The translations under genes were made by a program, and so were the position numbers. From Syntrophorhabdaceae bacterium PtaU1.Bin034 (GTDB taxonomy: Bacteria > Desulfobacterota_G > Syntrophorhabdia > Syntrophorhabdales > WCHB1-27), in the NCBI GenBank assembly GCA_002067405.1, contig MVRP01000055.1:1-23678 (forward strand): a DNA stretch of 23,678 bases, in the 5' to 3' direction. The notes below the pieces were generated by a model. That model made no database searches, was not told where the DNA came from, and saw only the letters and a list, made by a program, of their open reading frames with translations. Below, in pieces: positions 15,397-23,678 of the stretch. The number at the start of each line of letters is the position of its first letter. The first letter of the stretch is position 1.

Positions 15397-18357
15397 TCAC
15401 TTCAACCTGAAATCGGCCCGGCTGTCCTTGAGATTTTGTTTCCTTTCAGGCATGAGGCTTTTCGGTTCGACCACAAATACTCGCTCAGCGGTGACCTTTC
15501 CCGATTTCAGCATATGATCCTTGAGCACCGTCGCACGCTGATTTGCCAGTGTCCGTAGGTCCTGGTCCTCTACGACCGTATGCGTCATCATCAGTTTCTC
15601 CATTTCAGCAGCCGGAAGGTTTTTCGTCAGACCTATAAGGTTTTTGGGTTTGTCAAATTTCTCTGTCTTGTAGGCCAGTGCAAGGAATTTCTCATACTCC
15701 TGTTTCCCTATCGTCACCTCGTCAACAGGAATGGCAGCCTCTCCTTTCTTTATCATTTCCTGAAGTTTCCGTGCTTTCAGTTTTCGCATAAAAAAGTAAT
15801 CTTTCAGGGCGTCCTTATCCTTCTCCATATCCACATGCCCCTCAATCTCAAGCTTCAATGCCGGGCGGTCATACAGGGCCGTGATCAGCGTATCGATCTT
15901 TTTCATGCTAGCTTCATTAATATGAGTTGACCCGTGCTCGAATTCAACATAGCTCAGTTCCTCGCCGCCCCCAAAGAGCGAGCCGAGGAGAGCAAAGGGG
16001 GAGGTCGCCGCCTTCGCGATCAAATTGACCACTACCTGCAACACGATCCTCCAGACGCTGAATTCGGGATCGTCGATGCTCCCCGATACGGGGATACTCA
16101 ACTTGATCTGCCCGTGCCTGTCCTTCAAAAGCGCCACGGCTAAACGAACGGGCAGCTTTGTGGCGCTCGGGCTCTCGACCTTATCCCCGAAGATGAATTG
16201 ATCAAAGAAGATGACGTTCGTCGAGTCCAGCTTCCTGTTATCGATGAGATACTTGAGATCAATTGAAAGCTTGCCCTTTTGGATGCTGTAGCCCGCGTAT
16301 TTTCCCGAATACGGCGTCATCGGGCTCAGATCGAGGTCCCGGAACTTAACCACAAGGTCCGCAAAGAGATGTTCTTTGGACGGGTTGATTTTGCCCACGA
16401 TCTCAAGGGGCACGGAATGGTCGAGTGTGCCCCGGACCTCCACGTCGGCTCGTGCATGACGCTTCATGGAGAGTCCTGAAATCCGCCCTCCCATGTCGCT
16501 GAGGTTGGCCGTGTAGGCCGGCTTTATCAATCGGTCCATAAAATCGATAGTCCCGCCCTGCAGGGTGATGGTCCCTATCTCGATAGCCGGATCTGTTGCC
16601 TGACCCTGTCCGGAGGCTTGTGCCGGTATCGATGAGGTTCCGGCCCGCTGAACGGCTGCCTCGTGCTTATCCGGCTGTCCCTCCGGGTCCTCAGCCATTA
16701 TGTTCTGAAGATTCAGGCTCCCGTCAGGATTGACAATCAGCCGGGCATAAAAATCGGCCAAAGAGATTCCGCCTATACGGACAACGGCAGGGTTGTAGCC
16801 AATGTTGACCGCGCTGAGCGAGAGGGCTTTGCACTTCACAAAATCGTCCCCGTTATGCCTGTCTATGGACGAAAAACGCGAAACGAACACTTTTCCGGTA
16901 TAGAGAAGCCTCGGTCCTCCTGAACCGGATGAGGTCAATTTGAGATTTCCTTCGAGCGAGACATTTCCATCGGTCACGGTTATCTTTACTTTCTTCGTGA
17001 AGTAAGGCTGAAGCGTCCCTATTGCCATCCCTTTCGCCTCAACGGAAAGGTCTGATGCAAGGGGATCAAGGCCCATTGTTCCCTTGATGGTTATGCTGCC
17101 TTTCTTCTCGTACACGAGACCGGCGTCGATTACGCTCTTTGCGTCTTTTTCTGTCGAAAAGCCCGCGACGAGAACGTTTATCCGGTTTAATTCCAGGTTT
17201 ACCGGCCGCCTTACCGTCAGATCGTGAAAAAGGAGCGTTCCGGCATTCAGCTCCACCTTATCGACTGTCATTTTGAACGATTCTGATCCGGAGGCTGCCT
17301 GGACCGCTTTTTCCTGCGTTTCCGGGATTTTTTCCCGTTCTTCCGGCAGGGGGACGAGGTTTTGCAGGTTAAGGCTCCCGTTCTTCTCACGCCTCACCGT
17401 TATCTGCGGGGCTTCAATCGTCACGTTTTCAACATGCAGTCTTTTTGAAAGCGGCTCGAAGGAATTCACAGCCACCCGAAGCGAGGGCACCCGAAGGAGC
17501 TGGTCGCCGGCCAGGTCGTCAACCGAAAGCTTCGATACGCCGACATTCCCTGATACCACGAGCGATGGGCCCTTGTCCCGGGACCGAATGAAGGAAACGG
17601 TTGCTCCCACATCCACCAATGCAGACAACAATTTGAAATTCATCTTGACGGGCGCATAGGGCAGATACCGCGTAATATCGACATCTTTGACGGATATTTC
17701 GACATTCGATTCCCGGGATTCCGCAAAAGGCTTAACCTTACCGTTAACAGAATACGGCTCTCCGTTAATGGTAGCCGAAAAGGCCGGCTGCACAAAGGTT
17801 TCCACGTAGTGAGGGATATTGGAGATAAAGGGTATTCCGATATTGATCTCCCGCAACTGATGTCGCGCGTCTTTGGGCGCGTCGTCAAAGTCGACACCCC
17901 CGTCTTTTATAGAGATGTTACCGAGCGAAAAATGTAAGGTGCCTGACGTTGTTTTCTGCGTTTCTCCCCCCGAAGAGGCTTTCGTGAGGACATCCGAGAA
18001 ATTGTAGTTTCCGTCTGCATTTCTTGAAACGTATACATACGGCCCGGATAGTCTGATTTCCTTTGCGATTACCGCTCGTTTTAATAGTGAAACAGCTTCA
18101 AGGTCGACGAAAAGCTCTTGAAAAGCGAAGAAATCAGCGTCGCTTCCGCGCTCTTTAACCACAAAATTATTAATCTTTACCGTGAGGAGAAGAGGGTTTG
18201 TCCTGATTTGGCCGATTGAGACGGGCCGGTCCAGGGTCTGCGACAGCTTTGAGACCAAAACCGATTTGAGGATGGGCGAAAGGGCGAAGAAGCCGATCAA
18301 TGTGATGGCAGCAAAAGATAAGACCGAGACTGTTGCGAACTTCCTGAACCTCTTCAT
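15397..18357 (-). CDS. AsmA-like/DUF748 envelope protein with OmpA-like C-terminal region
   Basis: This 986-residue protein is of the DUF748/AsmA-like type. One N-terminal membrane segment (about residues 9-30) anchors a long periplasmic, beta-rich body with repeated blocks such as [33 protein letters not shown] and [18 protein letters not shown], the recurring pattern of AsmA-family repeats. The last 200 residues contain [20 protein letters not shown] and [10 protein letters not shown], which resemble an OmpA-like peptidoglycan-associated fold, as found in DUF748 proteins. Members of the wider AsmA family are linked to lipid transport between membranes and outer-membrane integrity; the role here is inferred. 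The start has GAGGAGG seven bases upstream. It lies 60 bases after the outer-membrane protein gene and 26 bases before mscL, so the three may form an envelope operon. Confidence 0.85.
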   Translation of the reverse strand: MKRFRKFATVSVLSFAAITLIGFFALSPILKSVLVSKLSQTLDRPVSIGQIRTNPLLLTVKINNFVVKERGSDADFFAFQELFVDLEAVSLLKRAVIAKEIRLSGPYVYVSRNADGNYNFSDVLTKASSGGETQKTTSGTLHFSLGNISIKDGGVDFDDAPKDARHQLREINIGIPFISNIPHYVETFVQPAFSATINGEPYSVNGKVKPFAESRESNVEISVKDVDITRYLPYAPVKMNFKLLSALVDVGATVSFIRSRDKGPSLVVSGNVGVSKLSVDDLAGDQLLRVPSLRVAVNSFEPLSKRLHVENVTIEAPQITVRREKNGSLNLQNLVPLPEEREKIPETQEKAVQAASGSESFKMTVDKVELNAGTLLFHDLTVRRPVNLELNRINVLVAGFSTEKDAKSVIDAGLVYEKKGSITIKGTMGLDPLASDLSVEAKGMAIGTLQPYFTKKVKITVTDGNVSLEGNLKLTSSGSGGPRLLYTGKVFVSRFSSIDRHNGDDFVKCKALSLSAVNIGYNPAVVRIGGISLADFYARLIVNPDGSLNLQNIMAEDPEGQPDKHEAAVQRAGTSSIPAQASGQGQATDPAIEIGTITLQGGTIDFMDRLIKPAYTANLSDMGGRISGLSMKRHARADVEVRGTLDHSVPLEIVGKINPSKEHLFADLVVKFRDLDLSPMTPYSGKYAGYSIQKGKLSIDLKYLIDNRKLDSTNVIFFDQFIFGDKVESPSATKLPVRLAVALLKDRHGQIKLSIPVSGSIDDPEFSVWRIVLQVVVNLIAKAATSPFALLGSLFGGGEELSYVEFEHGSTHINEASMKKIDTLITALYDRPALKLEIEGHVDMEKDKDALKDYFFMRKLKARKLQEMIKKGEAAIPVDEVTIGKQEYEKFLALAYKTEKFDKPKNLIGLTKNLPAAEMEKLMMTHTVVEDQDLRTLANQRATVLKDHMLKSGKVTAERVFVVEPKSLMPERKQNLKDSRADFRLK

Positions 18358-18387
18358 ACCCTTGCCTCCTCACCTCTTTTTCTCACT

Positions 18388-18407
18388 GACTATGAAGGGT
18401 AATAACG
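18388..18407 (+). repeat. Right arm (downstream of the gene) of a 20-bp inverted repeat flanking the outer-membrane gene
   Basis: These 20 bases match the minus strand of 19116-19135 at 19 of 20 positions. They lie between the stop of the outer-membrane protein gene and the start of the DUF748 gene. In a minus-strand transcript the one mismatch becomes a G-U pair, so the two copies could form a 20-bp RNA duplex. Confidence 0.85.
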
Positions 18408-18417
18408 TTTATTTCTG

Positions 18418-19098
18418 TTAGAACTTATAGCTTATTGACGCTCCTCCGCCAGGTTTGTTCTTCAACTGGGCCTCGGCGGTCAGAAACACCTTCCGGCTCA
18501 CAACCGGGACCCTTGCACCGAGGAAGGCGCCGATATTATGTCTCTCTTTTATCTCATCTTGCGACACGGCCGGATTGATGGCGAGTTGACTATCCGCACG
18601 ATGCCAATAGGCAAAGGGACCGCCGTAGAGCGTTACCCCCTGGACCTTATACTGGGCAGAGACACCCACATTTGCGTCCCACTGGTTGGTCGCAACATTT
18701 GTGTGATCACCGTATAAGCTGCCTTCAACAAACGGCCCGACCGCAAAATTCCCACTCTGATAGGCAATGCCTTTTAATCCGAGACTTCCGTAAACGCTGG
18801 CCGCATCGCTGAAGCGCTGGCCCGTAGTCCGGCTGTGCACAACCATATCTGCTCCACCGAGCCTGCCGTATACCTCCCAGTCTTTCACGAACGAGTAGTC
18901 TGCCTGAATATAATACTGGTTGGACTTTGTCTTCAGGGCAACACCATCCTGTTTCAACCCGGTCCTGTCGAAAAAGTACCCTACCCCCACGGAAGCCCTA
19001 CCAGGGTCCGGGACAGGCTCGGGCGGACCGAACTCGCCTGCAAAGGTTATACTGACAAACAACAGTGTAGCCAAAATAATTATGATTAAGCTTCTCAT
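18418..19098 (-). CDS. Outer-membrane beta-barrel protein, function unknown
   Basis: This 226-residue exported protein has a clear signal peptide (MRSLIIIILATLLFVSITFA, probable cut after residue 20) and a mature part of alternating polar/aromatic strands (YYIQADYSFVKDWEVYGRLG, KVFLTAEAQLKNK) ending in ISYKF with a terminal phenylalanine, the usual barrel-assembly signal. Size and pattern suggest an 8-10 strand barrel of the small porin/OmpA-like type; a ligand cannot be named. I chose the ATG at 19098 because AGGAGG lies seven bases upstream and it begins the signal peptide; an in-frame ATG at 19131 would add a hydrophilic RGNNGGRR leader in front of it. The gene is flanked by a 20-bp inverted repeat, and its leader holds a second consensus ribosome binding site with a two-codon ORF. 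Confidence 0.8.
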   Translation of the reverse strand: MRSLIIIILATLLFVSITFAGEFGPPEPVPDPGRASVGVGYFFDRTGLKQDGVALKTKSNQYYIQADYSFVKDWEVYGRLGGADMVVHSRTTGQRFSDAASVYGSLGLKGIAYQSGNFAVGPFVEGSLYGDHTNVATNQWDANVGVSAQYKVQGVTLYGGPFAYWHRADSQLAINPAVSQDEIKERHNIGAFLGARVPVVSRKVFLTAEAQLKNKPGGGASISYKF

Positions 19099-19115
19099 TG
19101 ATGTCCTCCTTCCAC

Positions 19116-19135
19116 CGTTATTACCCCTCATAGTC
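19116..19135 (-). repeat. Left arm (upstream of the gene) of the 20-bp inverted repeat flanking the outer-membrane gene
   Basis: This is the partner of 18388-18407 (19 of 20 identical, inverted). It lies 17 bases before the outer-membrane protein ATG and ends just before that gene's ribosome binding site. No direct target duplication is visible outside the two arms. Confidence 0.85.
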
Positions 19136-19136
19136 G

Positions 19137-19160
19137 TTACGCCATATGTTTTCCTCCTTT
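19137..19160 (-). promoter_or_regulatory. Consensus ribosome binding site with a two-codon ORF (Met-Ala-stop) in the outer-membrane gene leader
   Basis: On the minus strand AAAGGAGG (19160-19153) is followed after seven bases by ATG GCG TAA (19145-19137). This is an ideal initiation site for a peptide of only two residues. The real gene has its own AAGGAGG further down (about 19111-19105). Minimal ORFs like this can stall ribosomes or hold them near a leader structure. Chance or a remnant of an older gene start is also possible. Confidence 0.4.
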
Positions 19161-19384
19161 CAGGCCCACTTCACCTGTATTTTCGGGTCCTGGATAACAA
19201 GCAATAGGCATGCCGGAGAGATGATCAACAGCAAGTGACGGAAATTACTGTTAATTCTAAAAACGCTTTTAACACCTTTCTGAACGAAAGTGTCGAGGAT
19301 GGTGTAAGGGAGCAACAAAAATGTCGCGTGAAGGGTTGAAAAGAGCTGGTTTGGCGCGATACAACTCGTCTATTTCCGCAATAA

Positions 19385-19408
19385 CGCTCTCTTCAAAAAA
19401 GAGCAGCG
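19385..19408 (-). terminator. Candidate hairpin downstream of the hybrid kinase gene
   Basis: Two stem blocks (4 bp CGCT/AGCG and 5 bp CTCTT/AAGAG) separated by a one-base bulge close a five-base loop. On the minus strand the hairpin lies about 130 bases past the kinase stop and is followed by TTATT only. A second, weaker hairpin at 19272-19293 (4 bp, bulge, 4 bp) is followed by a more T-rich tract and could be the actual end of the transcript. Confidence 0.3.
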
Positions 19409-19538
19409 AGGCTGACCTGACCGTTACGCCAAGGACGAATATGTTGATAAGGATGGTATGTGCAGAACCAGGCTGTGAGATGGTCAAGAGACAAAAGAGA
19501 CCCCGGCAGTCCGAAACAACAGGCAGAAAAGACCGGAT

Positions 19539-21653
19539 TCATGCCCTGTTCTCGTCAAGCACCTGCCTGACGGTCTTTGCAATCTCTCTCTTGGTAAGGG
19601 GTTTCATGACAAAAGAGCGTATGCCGGCCGCTCGTGCAGCCTCGGCATCCACCATTTGACTGTGCCCGGTGCATAGAATGACGGGCGTCACGAAGCCTGA
19701 AGCAGCTATTTCTTTCGCGAGCTCGATCCCGGTCATCTCGGGCATTGTCTGGTCTGTAATGATGACATCGAACCTGTCCGGGTCGATCCTGAAAAGTGCA
19801 AGCGCCTCACGGCCGTTCGTCTTGCAGACCACCTGATAGCCGAGATCGGTCAGCAGCTCCTGTCCCAACTCTGCGAGCGTTTCTTCATCGTCAACGAAAA
19901 GCACCCGCTCTGACCCTGATGGTATCACCGATTCAGCCGCCTCGTTTTTCCGGCTCTGTTCCACATATTTCGGGAGATAGGCGGTGAAGACCGTTTCCTT
20001 ACCCGGTTCGCTGGAAACGATCATCACTCCTCCATGACTCTCAAGAATGCCGTGTACCACGGACAGACCGAGACCCGTTCCTTCACCCGGATTTTTCGTG
20101 GTAAAGAAAGGATCAAAGATTTTCTCCATAATATCCGGCGGGATGCCGGGACCGGTATCGGCCACGGATAATTTGATGTAATTTCCGGGATTCATTCGGG
20201 CGACCGGCGGCTGCGAGATGTCGTCGAAGCTGAAATCCGACAGGTGAATGGTAAGCTTTCCTCCCTTCTCTCTCATCGCATAAATCGCATTTGTGCACAG
20301 ATTCATTACCAGTTGCTGTATCTGTACCGGATCGGCCAGCACAAGGCCTGATTCTGTCTTGATATCGAAATGAATGTCGATCGTGGATGGCACAGTTGCC
20401 CGAAGCAGCTTGATCGTTTCCTTTATAGTCGAGCTCATCAGGAGGGGTTTCTTCTCCTGCTCGGCTTGGCGTGCGAAGGTGAGGACCCGCTTCACCAGAT
20501 CCCTCCCCCTTAAACCCGCTTCATAGATCCTGTCCAGATGTCTTTTGATTCTGTCACCAGGCGGTACTTTCTCTCTGGCCATATCCGAGAAGCCTATAAT
20601 AGCAGCCAGGATATTATTGAAATCATGTGCAATGCCGCCCGCCAGAATGCCAATGCTCTCAAGCTTTTGTGCCCGGCGCAGTTGCGCTTCGAGGCTTTCC
20701 CGGTCCTCCTCAACGTTGAGCCTGTGGAGTGCCTCGCCGATCAGGGGCTGGATCGATTCAATATACTCGACGGTCTTCCTCGGCACCTTCCCCTTTGCCC
20801 TGTCTGCCAGATGGATAGCCCCGAGAATCTTATTCCTGTAGAAAACAGGAATCACGCAGAGGCTCATGTAGTCCACTTTCATGCACGTTCCCCTGTACCT
20901 CGCCTTCGCCTCGTCGGGAAGATGGGAGAGGAATTCCATAGTGTCATCGCAGTGAAAGCTGCCGTTGGGCGTCATGTACTTCAGCTCGTACGGGTCCGGT
21001 GCCCCTGCAACCACTCGCGGGCACACGCAGTGGTCCCGGCCAAGAGAAAGAAAGTGTTCCGATTCCCGGAACTCGTCGCTGAATCCCACGTGTGATTCGT
21101 ACGGGATATTTGCTTCCTTGTCGAGCACCCTGAGGCCGACCGCCTCGCACCCGGTCCATTGCTGGAGCAGCCCGGCGACAGAATCCAGATACTCTTTCTT
21201 CGATGACTGTATTGTGAAAAGCTTGAGAAGTGTATTGGTGTCATGGAGAGCCTTTTCCGCCATCCGTCGCTCGCGGCGCACCTCAGCGTCGCGCAGTTCG
21301 CGCTCTATTGCCGGAACAAGCCTCTTGAGATTGCTTTTAAGTATGTAATCGTGAGCGCCTGCCTTCATGGCAGCAACGGCAATGTCTTCTCCAATATTCC
21401 CCGATACGACGATGAAGGGCAGATCGATCCCTTTTTCGCGAACCGCCCTCAACGCAGCGGGTCCGCTGAACAGGGGCAACACGTAATCGGCAACGATGAC
21501 ATCCCATTCCCGCTCAAGTGCGGCATCCATCGATTCCGAGCTGTCCACGCACTCGTATACGACACTGTATCCCGCTTTCCTGAGCTCGCGAACCACGAGA
21601 AGGGCGTCATCCTCCGAATCCTCCACAATCAGTAGACGAAGTTGCTTGTTCAT
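19539..21653 (-). CDS. Hybrid sensor histidine kinase: REC-GAF-HisKA-HATPase-REC
   Basis: This 704-residue soluble phosphorelay protein has an N-terminal receiver (LIVEDSEDD; phospho-acceptor D56; K106) and a GAF-type domain at about 135-310 with an unusual set of cysteines and histidines (HCVCPR, FHCDD, GTC, SLC). The HisKA H-box is [11 protein letters not shown] with phospho-donor H343. The ATPase has the N-box [14 protein letters not shown]-boxes DTGPGIPP and [11 protein letters not shown] and F-box FDPFFTT. A C-terminal receiver follows (VLFVDDEE; D634 in ITDQTMP; K in VMKPL). There are no membrane segments. Input probably comes from the first receiver and the GAF domain, and output is not tied to a DNA-binding domain here. 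It starts 38 bases after the CheY-like gene, in the same direction, and probably accepts phosphate from the same relay. Confidence 0.95.
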   Translation of the reverse strand: MNKQLRLLIVEDSEDDALLVVRELRKAGYSVVYECVDSSESMDAALEREWDVIVADYVLPLFSGPAALRAVREKGIDLPFIVVSGNIGEDIAVAAMKAGAHDYILKSNLKRLVPAIERELRDAEVRRERRMAEKALHDTNTLLKLFTIQSSKKEYLDSVAGLLQQWTGCEAVGLRVLDKEANIPYESHVGFSDEFRESEHFLSLGRDHCVCPRVVAGAPDPYELKYMTPNGSFHCDDTMEFLSHLPDEAKARYRGTCMKVDYMSLCVIPVFYRNKILGAIHLADRAKGKVPRKTVEYIESIQPLIGEALHRLNVEEDRESLEAQLRRAQKLESIGILAGGIAHDFNNILAAIIGFSDMAREKVPPGDRIKRHLDRIYEAGLRGRDLVKRVLTFARQAEQEKKPLLMSSTIKETIKLLRATVPSTIDIHFDIKTESGLVLADPVQIQQLVMNLCTNAIYAMREKGGKLTIHLSDFSFDDISQPPVARMNPGNYIKLSVADTGPGIPPDIMEKIFDPFFTTKNPGEGTGLGLSVVHGILESHGGVMIVSSEPGKETVFTAYLPKYVEQSRKNEAAESVIPSGSERVLFVDDEETLAELGQELLTDLGYQVVCKTNGREALALFRIDPDRFDVIITDQTMPEMTGIELAKEIAASGFVTPVILCTGHSQMVDAEAARAAGIRSFVMKPLTKREIAKTVRQVLDENRA

Positions 21654-21691
21654 TAGCCTTTACTTTCTTTTCCTGCCCAGGATGAGACGCA

Positions 21692-22126
21692 TCAAAAAGG
21701 CGGCTCATTCAATACAAGCCAGTATAATCCAAGCTGCTGGACAGCATCGGCAAACTGGTTGAAGTCGACCGGCTTACGGATATAGCTGTTCGCACATAAA
21801 CTGTAACTGTCGATGCGGTCCTTGTCCTCATTGGAAGTAGTGAGGATGACTACAGGGAGCAGCTTTGTTTTTTCCTCAGACCGAATACGCCGCAGCACCT
21901 CGATACCATCCATCCTCGGCATTTTCAGGTCGAGCAGGACGACCTGGGGCATTATGCTCGTATCCCGGCCCTCAAACTGGCCCATACCCAATAGATAGTC
22001 AAGGGCCTCCACCCCATCCCTCGCCACCACAACATCATTAGCTATCCTGCTCTTCGCAAGCGCTCTCAACGTCAACTTCACATCATCTGGGTTATCTTCT
22101 ACCAAAAGTATCGTTTTATTGTTCAT
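21692..22126 (-). CDS. CheY-like single-domain response regulator (Rcp1 type)
   Basis: This 144-residue receiver-only protein has the acidic pair in LLVEDNPDD, phospho-acceptor D66 in LLDLKMPRMDG, a threonine in ILTTSNE, and K in YIRKPVDF. The long alpha-helical insert and the PVDFNQFADAVQQLGLYWL tail are typical of receivers partnered with phytochrome-like or PAS kinases. I chose ATG 22126 because it begins at the family position, with GGAAGG close upstream. ATG 22144, ATG 22150 or TTG 22153 would overlap or abut the kinase stop and might be used for coupling. Without an output domain it likely passes phosphate on or acts by protein contact, and the hybrid kinase that follows has its own receivers. 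Confidence 0.93.
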   Translation of the reverse strand: MNNKTILLVEDNPDDVKLTLRALAKSRIANDVVVARDGVEALDYLLGMGQFEGRDTSIMPQVVLLDLKMPRMDGIEVLRRIRSEEKTKLLPVVILTTSNEDKDRIDSYSLCANSYIRKPVDFNQFADAVQQLGLYWLVLNEPPF

Positions 22127-22149
22127 CCGCCTTCCCGTTAACATGGACA

Positions 22150-23133
22150 TCAATCCTGCAGAGTAAAATAAACCACGGCTCCCCTTCCTGTTTCACCTTC
22201 TATCCATACGCGGCCTCCGTGACGGCCGACGATTCGCTTGACCGTTGCAAGGCCGATACCTGTGCCCGGAAATTCTTCGACCCGGTGCAGACGTTGGAAG
22301 GGTTTGAAAAGTTTGTCAATATACGCCATATCGAAACCAGAACCGTTGTCCCTGACAAAGAATATCTTCTCATTGGCCGATCTCTTCAAGCCAAACTCTA
22401 TTACTGCTTTCTCGCTTTTCTGCGTGAACTTCCACGCATTGTCCAGCAGGTTCTCCAGCATTACCGTCAGCAGGCGTTCATCCCCGAAGACATAAAGTTC
22501 ATCGGGGAAAATGAACTTCACCGCCCGTCCCGGGCTCGATGCGCGAAGGCGGTCCGAAATCCTTTTCGCAAGAGGGCTGAGGTTCACCCGTTCGCGGTTC
22601 ATGGCCGCCCTCGACAGCCTCGACAGGTTGAGCAGATCGTCTATAAGACACCCCATTTTCTCGGCGGCTGCAACTATTCTCCTGAGAGAGTCTTTTCCCT
22701 CTTCGTCCAGTTTGTCGAAATAGTCCTCAAGAAGCACTTGGCTGAACCCTGAAACACTCCTTAAAGGCGCACGCAGGTCGTGGGATACGGAATAACTGAA
22801 GGCTTCAAGTTCACGGTATGCGGTCTCGGTGGCCTCCTTTGCAAGACGTAGTGATTCGAGGGATTCTCGAAGCTCCCGGTTGGCCACCTCGGTTTTTGAT
22901 CGCTCGACGTCGAAGTCCTCGAGGAGGTTCAGCATTGCACGCTGGGTCTCTTCGAGCCTTGCCTTTTCTTCCGAAAAATCTTCAAGAATATTGAGCATCG
23001 CCCGCTGGGTCTCTTCGAGCCGCTTCTTCTCTTCAGCGAAGTCCTCGAGGATATTCAGGATGGCTTTAGACTGGTCTTCGGGAACAATGGACCCCTCGGA
23101 CAATTGAATTGCAGGCACTTCCCGATCGGTCAT
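22150..23133 (-). CDS. Soluble histidine kinase with N-terminal coiled-coil repeats
   Basis: This 327-residue kinase has no sensory domain of its own. Residues 24-86 form three tandem 21-residue coiled-coil repeats, then a helix (about 87-112) leads into HisKA FSYSVSHDLRAPLRS with H118. The ATPase follows with N-box LENLLDNAWKFT, G1 DNGSGFDM, F-box LFKPFQRL and G2 GTGIGLATV. The H-box and VSHDLRAPLRS are of the phytochrome/bacteriophytochrome-associated type, matching the Rcp1-like regulator encoded next. Its ATG overlaps the stop of the upstream PAS gene as ATGA, and its own TGA overlaps possible starts of the CheY-like gene, so the three form a translationally linked unit. Input is probably delivered by the PAS protein through coiled-coil contact. 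Confidence 0.95.
   Translation of the reverse strand: MTDREVPAIQLSEGSIVPEDQSKAILNILEDFAEEKKRLEETQRAMLNILEDFSEEKARLEETQRAMLNLLEDFDVERSKTEVANRELRESLESLRLAKEATETAYRELEAFSYSVSHDLRAPLRSVSGFSQVLLEDYFDKLDEEGKDSLRRIVAAAEKMGCLIDDLLNLSRLSRAAMNRERVNLSPLAKRISDRLRASSPGRAVKFIFPDELYVFGDERLLTVMLENLLDNAWKFTQKSEKAVIEFGLKRSANEKIFFVRDNGSGFDMAYIDKLFKPFQRLHRVEEFPGTGIGLATVKRIVGRHGGRVWIEGETGRGAVVYFTLQD
22876..23064 (-). repeat. Three tandem 63-bp repeats in the histidine kinase gene
   Basis: These encode three copies of a 21-residue unit beginning A-(I/M)-L-N-(I/L)-L-E-D-F (residues 24-44, 45-65, 66-86). Copies one and two are nearly identical and copy three has diverged in its second half. At the DNA level a 19-base block recurs exactly 63 bases apart (22940-22958 and 23003-23021). 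Twenty-one residues are three heptads, so gain or loss of a unit keeps the coiled-coil register. Confidence 0.9.
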
Positions 23134-23678
23134 GCCTGCGGCCCTTCGGATGATCCCGTTCGCCGGAGGGCATCCAGCTCTTTGTTGAGTTCTTCGATCT
23201 CTTTTTTCAGCTCTATCATTTTCAGCTCTCGCCCCACAGTGAGCTTCTGGAACCTTTCAAGCTCGGCGAGCCTCTCAAGCTCCCGCGCCCTCTGCTCCTC
23301 CCGCGCCCTCTGCTCGGCAATCTTTGCCTCTGCCTCCTTTTGCGCGGTCACGTCCCGTGCAGCTGCAAAGACCCCCAGAACGTTCCCTCTCACGTCCCGG
23401 TAGACAGACGCGTTGTAGAGCACGTAAGTCAACCGCCCGTCCTTGTGCCTGATAGTGAGTGGATAATCGGTGACATATCCTTTCGAGAAAACCTGTTCGT
23501 ATCCCCTGCGGGCGTTTTCAGGCTCGGTAAAATAGTCCGAGAAGTCGGCGCCCACAAGCTCTTCCCTGGACATGCCCGTCACCTTGACGGTCGCCTCGTT
23601 CACGTCCGTGATCTTGCCGTCGGGACTTATGGTGACGAGGGGGTCAAGGCTCGCTTCGATGAGGCTGCGGGCGTACTG
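23130..23678 (-). CDS. PAS-domain sensor protein with C-terminal coiled coil (5' end outside window)
   Basis: The frame is open to the window edge, so the N-terminus is missing. A PAS domain is visible (SLIEASLDPLVTISPDGKIT, then NEATVKVTGMSREELVG, DYPLTIRHKDGRLTYVLYNA and VFAAARDVTAQK, the last being the usual PAC end). It is followed by a long charged helix rich in E, R and K (about 80 residues, ending QKLTVGRELKMIELKKEIEE and a short tail). No kinase domain follows; the gene stops and the histidine kinase begins in another frame through an ATGA overlap. In related proteins this helix often leads directly into a kinase core, so the gene may be the input half of a split kinase. Whether further PAS domains lie upstream cannot be seen. 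Confidence 0.88.
   Translation of the reverse strand, partial: QYARSLIEASLDPLVTISPDGKITDVNEATVKVTGMSREELVGADFSDYFTEPENARRGYEQVFSKGYVTDYPLTIRHKDGRLTYVLYNASVYRDVRGNVLGVFAAARDVTAQKEAEAKIAEQRAREEQRARELERLAELERFQKLTVGRELKMIELKKEIEELNKELDALRRTGSSEGPQA

Larger units (their letters stand above)
19136..19538. other. Gene-poor stretch between the outer-membrane gene and the hybrid kinase
   Basis: This interval of about 400 bases holds the leader and presumed promoter of the outer-membrane gene and the 3' region of the hybrid kinase. No promoter hexamer pair is convincing. A plus-strand frame from ATG 19321 has a reasonable ribosome binding site (AAGGGAG, eight bases) but runs 120 bases antisense into the kinase and has no family features. 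A minus-strand 72-codon frame (19269-19487) needs a TTG start with no binding site. Two hairpins are present, one listed separately and one at 19272-19293. Confidence 0.45.

Noticed and set aside
19269..19487. Minus-strand 72-codon frame between the hybrid kinase and the outer-membrane gene
   Set aside because: Needs a TTG start without a ribosome binding site, and its end overlaps a hairpin; no similarity recognised.
19321..19659. Plus-strand 112-codon frame with a fair ribosome binding site
   Set aside because: Its last 120 bases are antisense to the kinase C-terminus and the protein is low-complexity S/R-rich with no family features; kept only as a remark on the intergenic stretch.
20538..21095. 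Plus-strand frame of 185 codons antisense to the hybrid kinase
   Set aside because: Fully antisense to the GAF/HisKA region, with no recognisable features.
1..23678. CRISPR arrays, tRNA, rRNA or insertion sequences
   Set aside because: No regularly spaced repeats, cloverleaf, rRNA-like sequence or transposase motif was seen by eye.

Overview
The window comes from a Gram-negative bacterium of moderate GC content (no exact figure was calculated). The Gram-negative assignment rests on an outer-membrane beta-barrel protein, an AsmA/DUF748-type envelope protein and the dense two-component signalling. The gene mix resembles anaerobic or facultative respiring lineages such as Desulfobacterota or Nitrospirota: an SdhAB-type module joined to a Rieske/cytochrome b6 pair, AddAB-like repair proteins, a B12-type radical SAM protein and multidomain sensor kinases. 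No marker gene is present, so the taxon is an inference and not firm.

Layout. (1) 1-3171, + strand: a tightly overlapped respiratory operon with the 3' part of a succinate dehydrogenase/fumarate reductase flavoprotein, its iron-sulfur subunit, a Rieske protein, a fused b6-type cytochrome b and a small membrane protein. (2) 3202-9305, - strand: a translationally coupled AddB-like/AddA-like helicase-nuclease pair. (3) 9486-11722, + strand: adenylate kinase and a B12-binding radical SAM protein, with an 11-bp hairpin between them. (4) 11747-19098, - strand: an outer-membrane barrel protein, a DUF748/AsmA protein, MscL with a zinc ribbon, a phage-type holin, an SH3b-lysozyme-like endolysin, and an enlarged nucleoside diphosphate kinase with its own promoter. 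(5) 19539-23678, - strand: a signalling cluster of a PAS protein (cut by the window edge), a soluble coiled-coil histidine kinase, a CheY-like regulator and a REC-GAF-HisKA-HATPase-REC hybrid kinase.

How the genes may work together. Region 1 reads as one electron-transfer unit. SdhAB exchanges electrons with the quinone pool and the Rieske/b6 pair oxidises quinol, but no cytochrome c or c1 is encoded beside it and no Sdh membrane anchor lies in the visible part. Region 2 processes DNA double-strand ends. Region 4 is an envelope group. Its most unusual part is an orphan holin/endolysin cassette with no other phage genes, next to a mechanosensitive channel and envelope proteins. Region 5 is a phosphorelay whose input (PAS) and kinase halves are separate proteins joined by a stop-start overlap and facing coiled coils.

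The signals most worth a second look are the orphan lysis cassette; the 20-bp inverted repeat (one mismatch, which becomes a G-U pair in RNA) flanking the outer-membrane gene, with a two-codon ORF and a second consensus ribosome binding site in its leader; the b6-type cytochrome lacking the heme-cn cysteine; and the split PAS/kinase with three 21-residue coiled-coil repeats.
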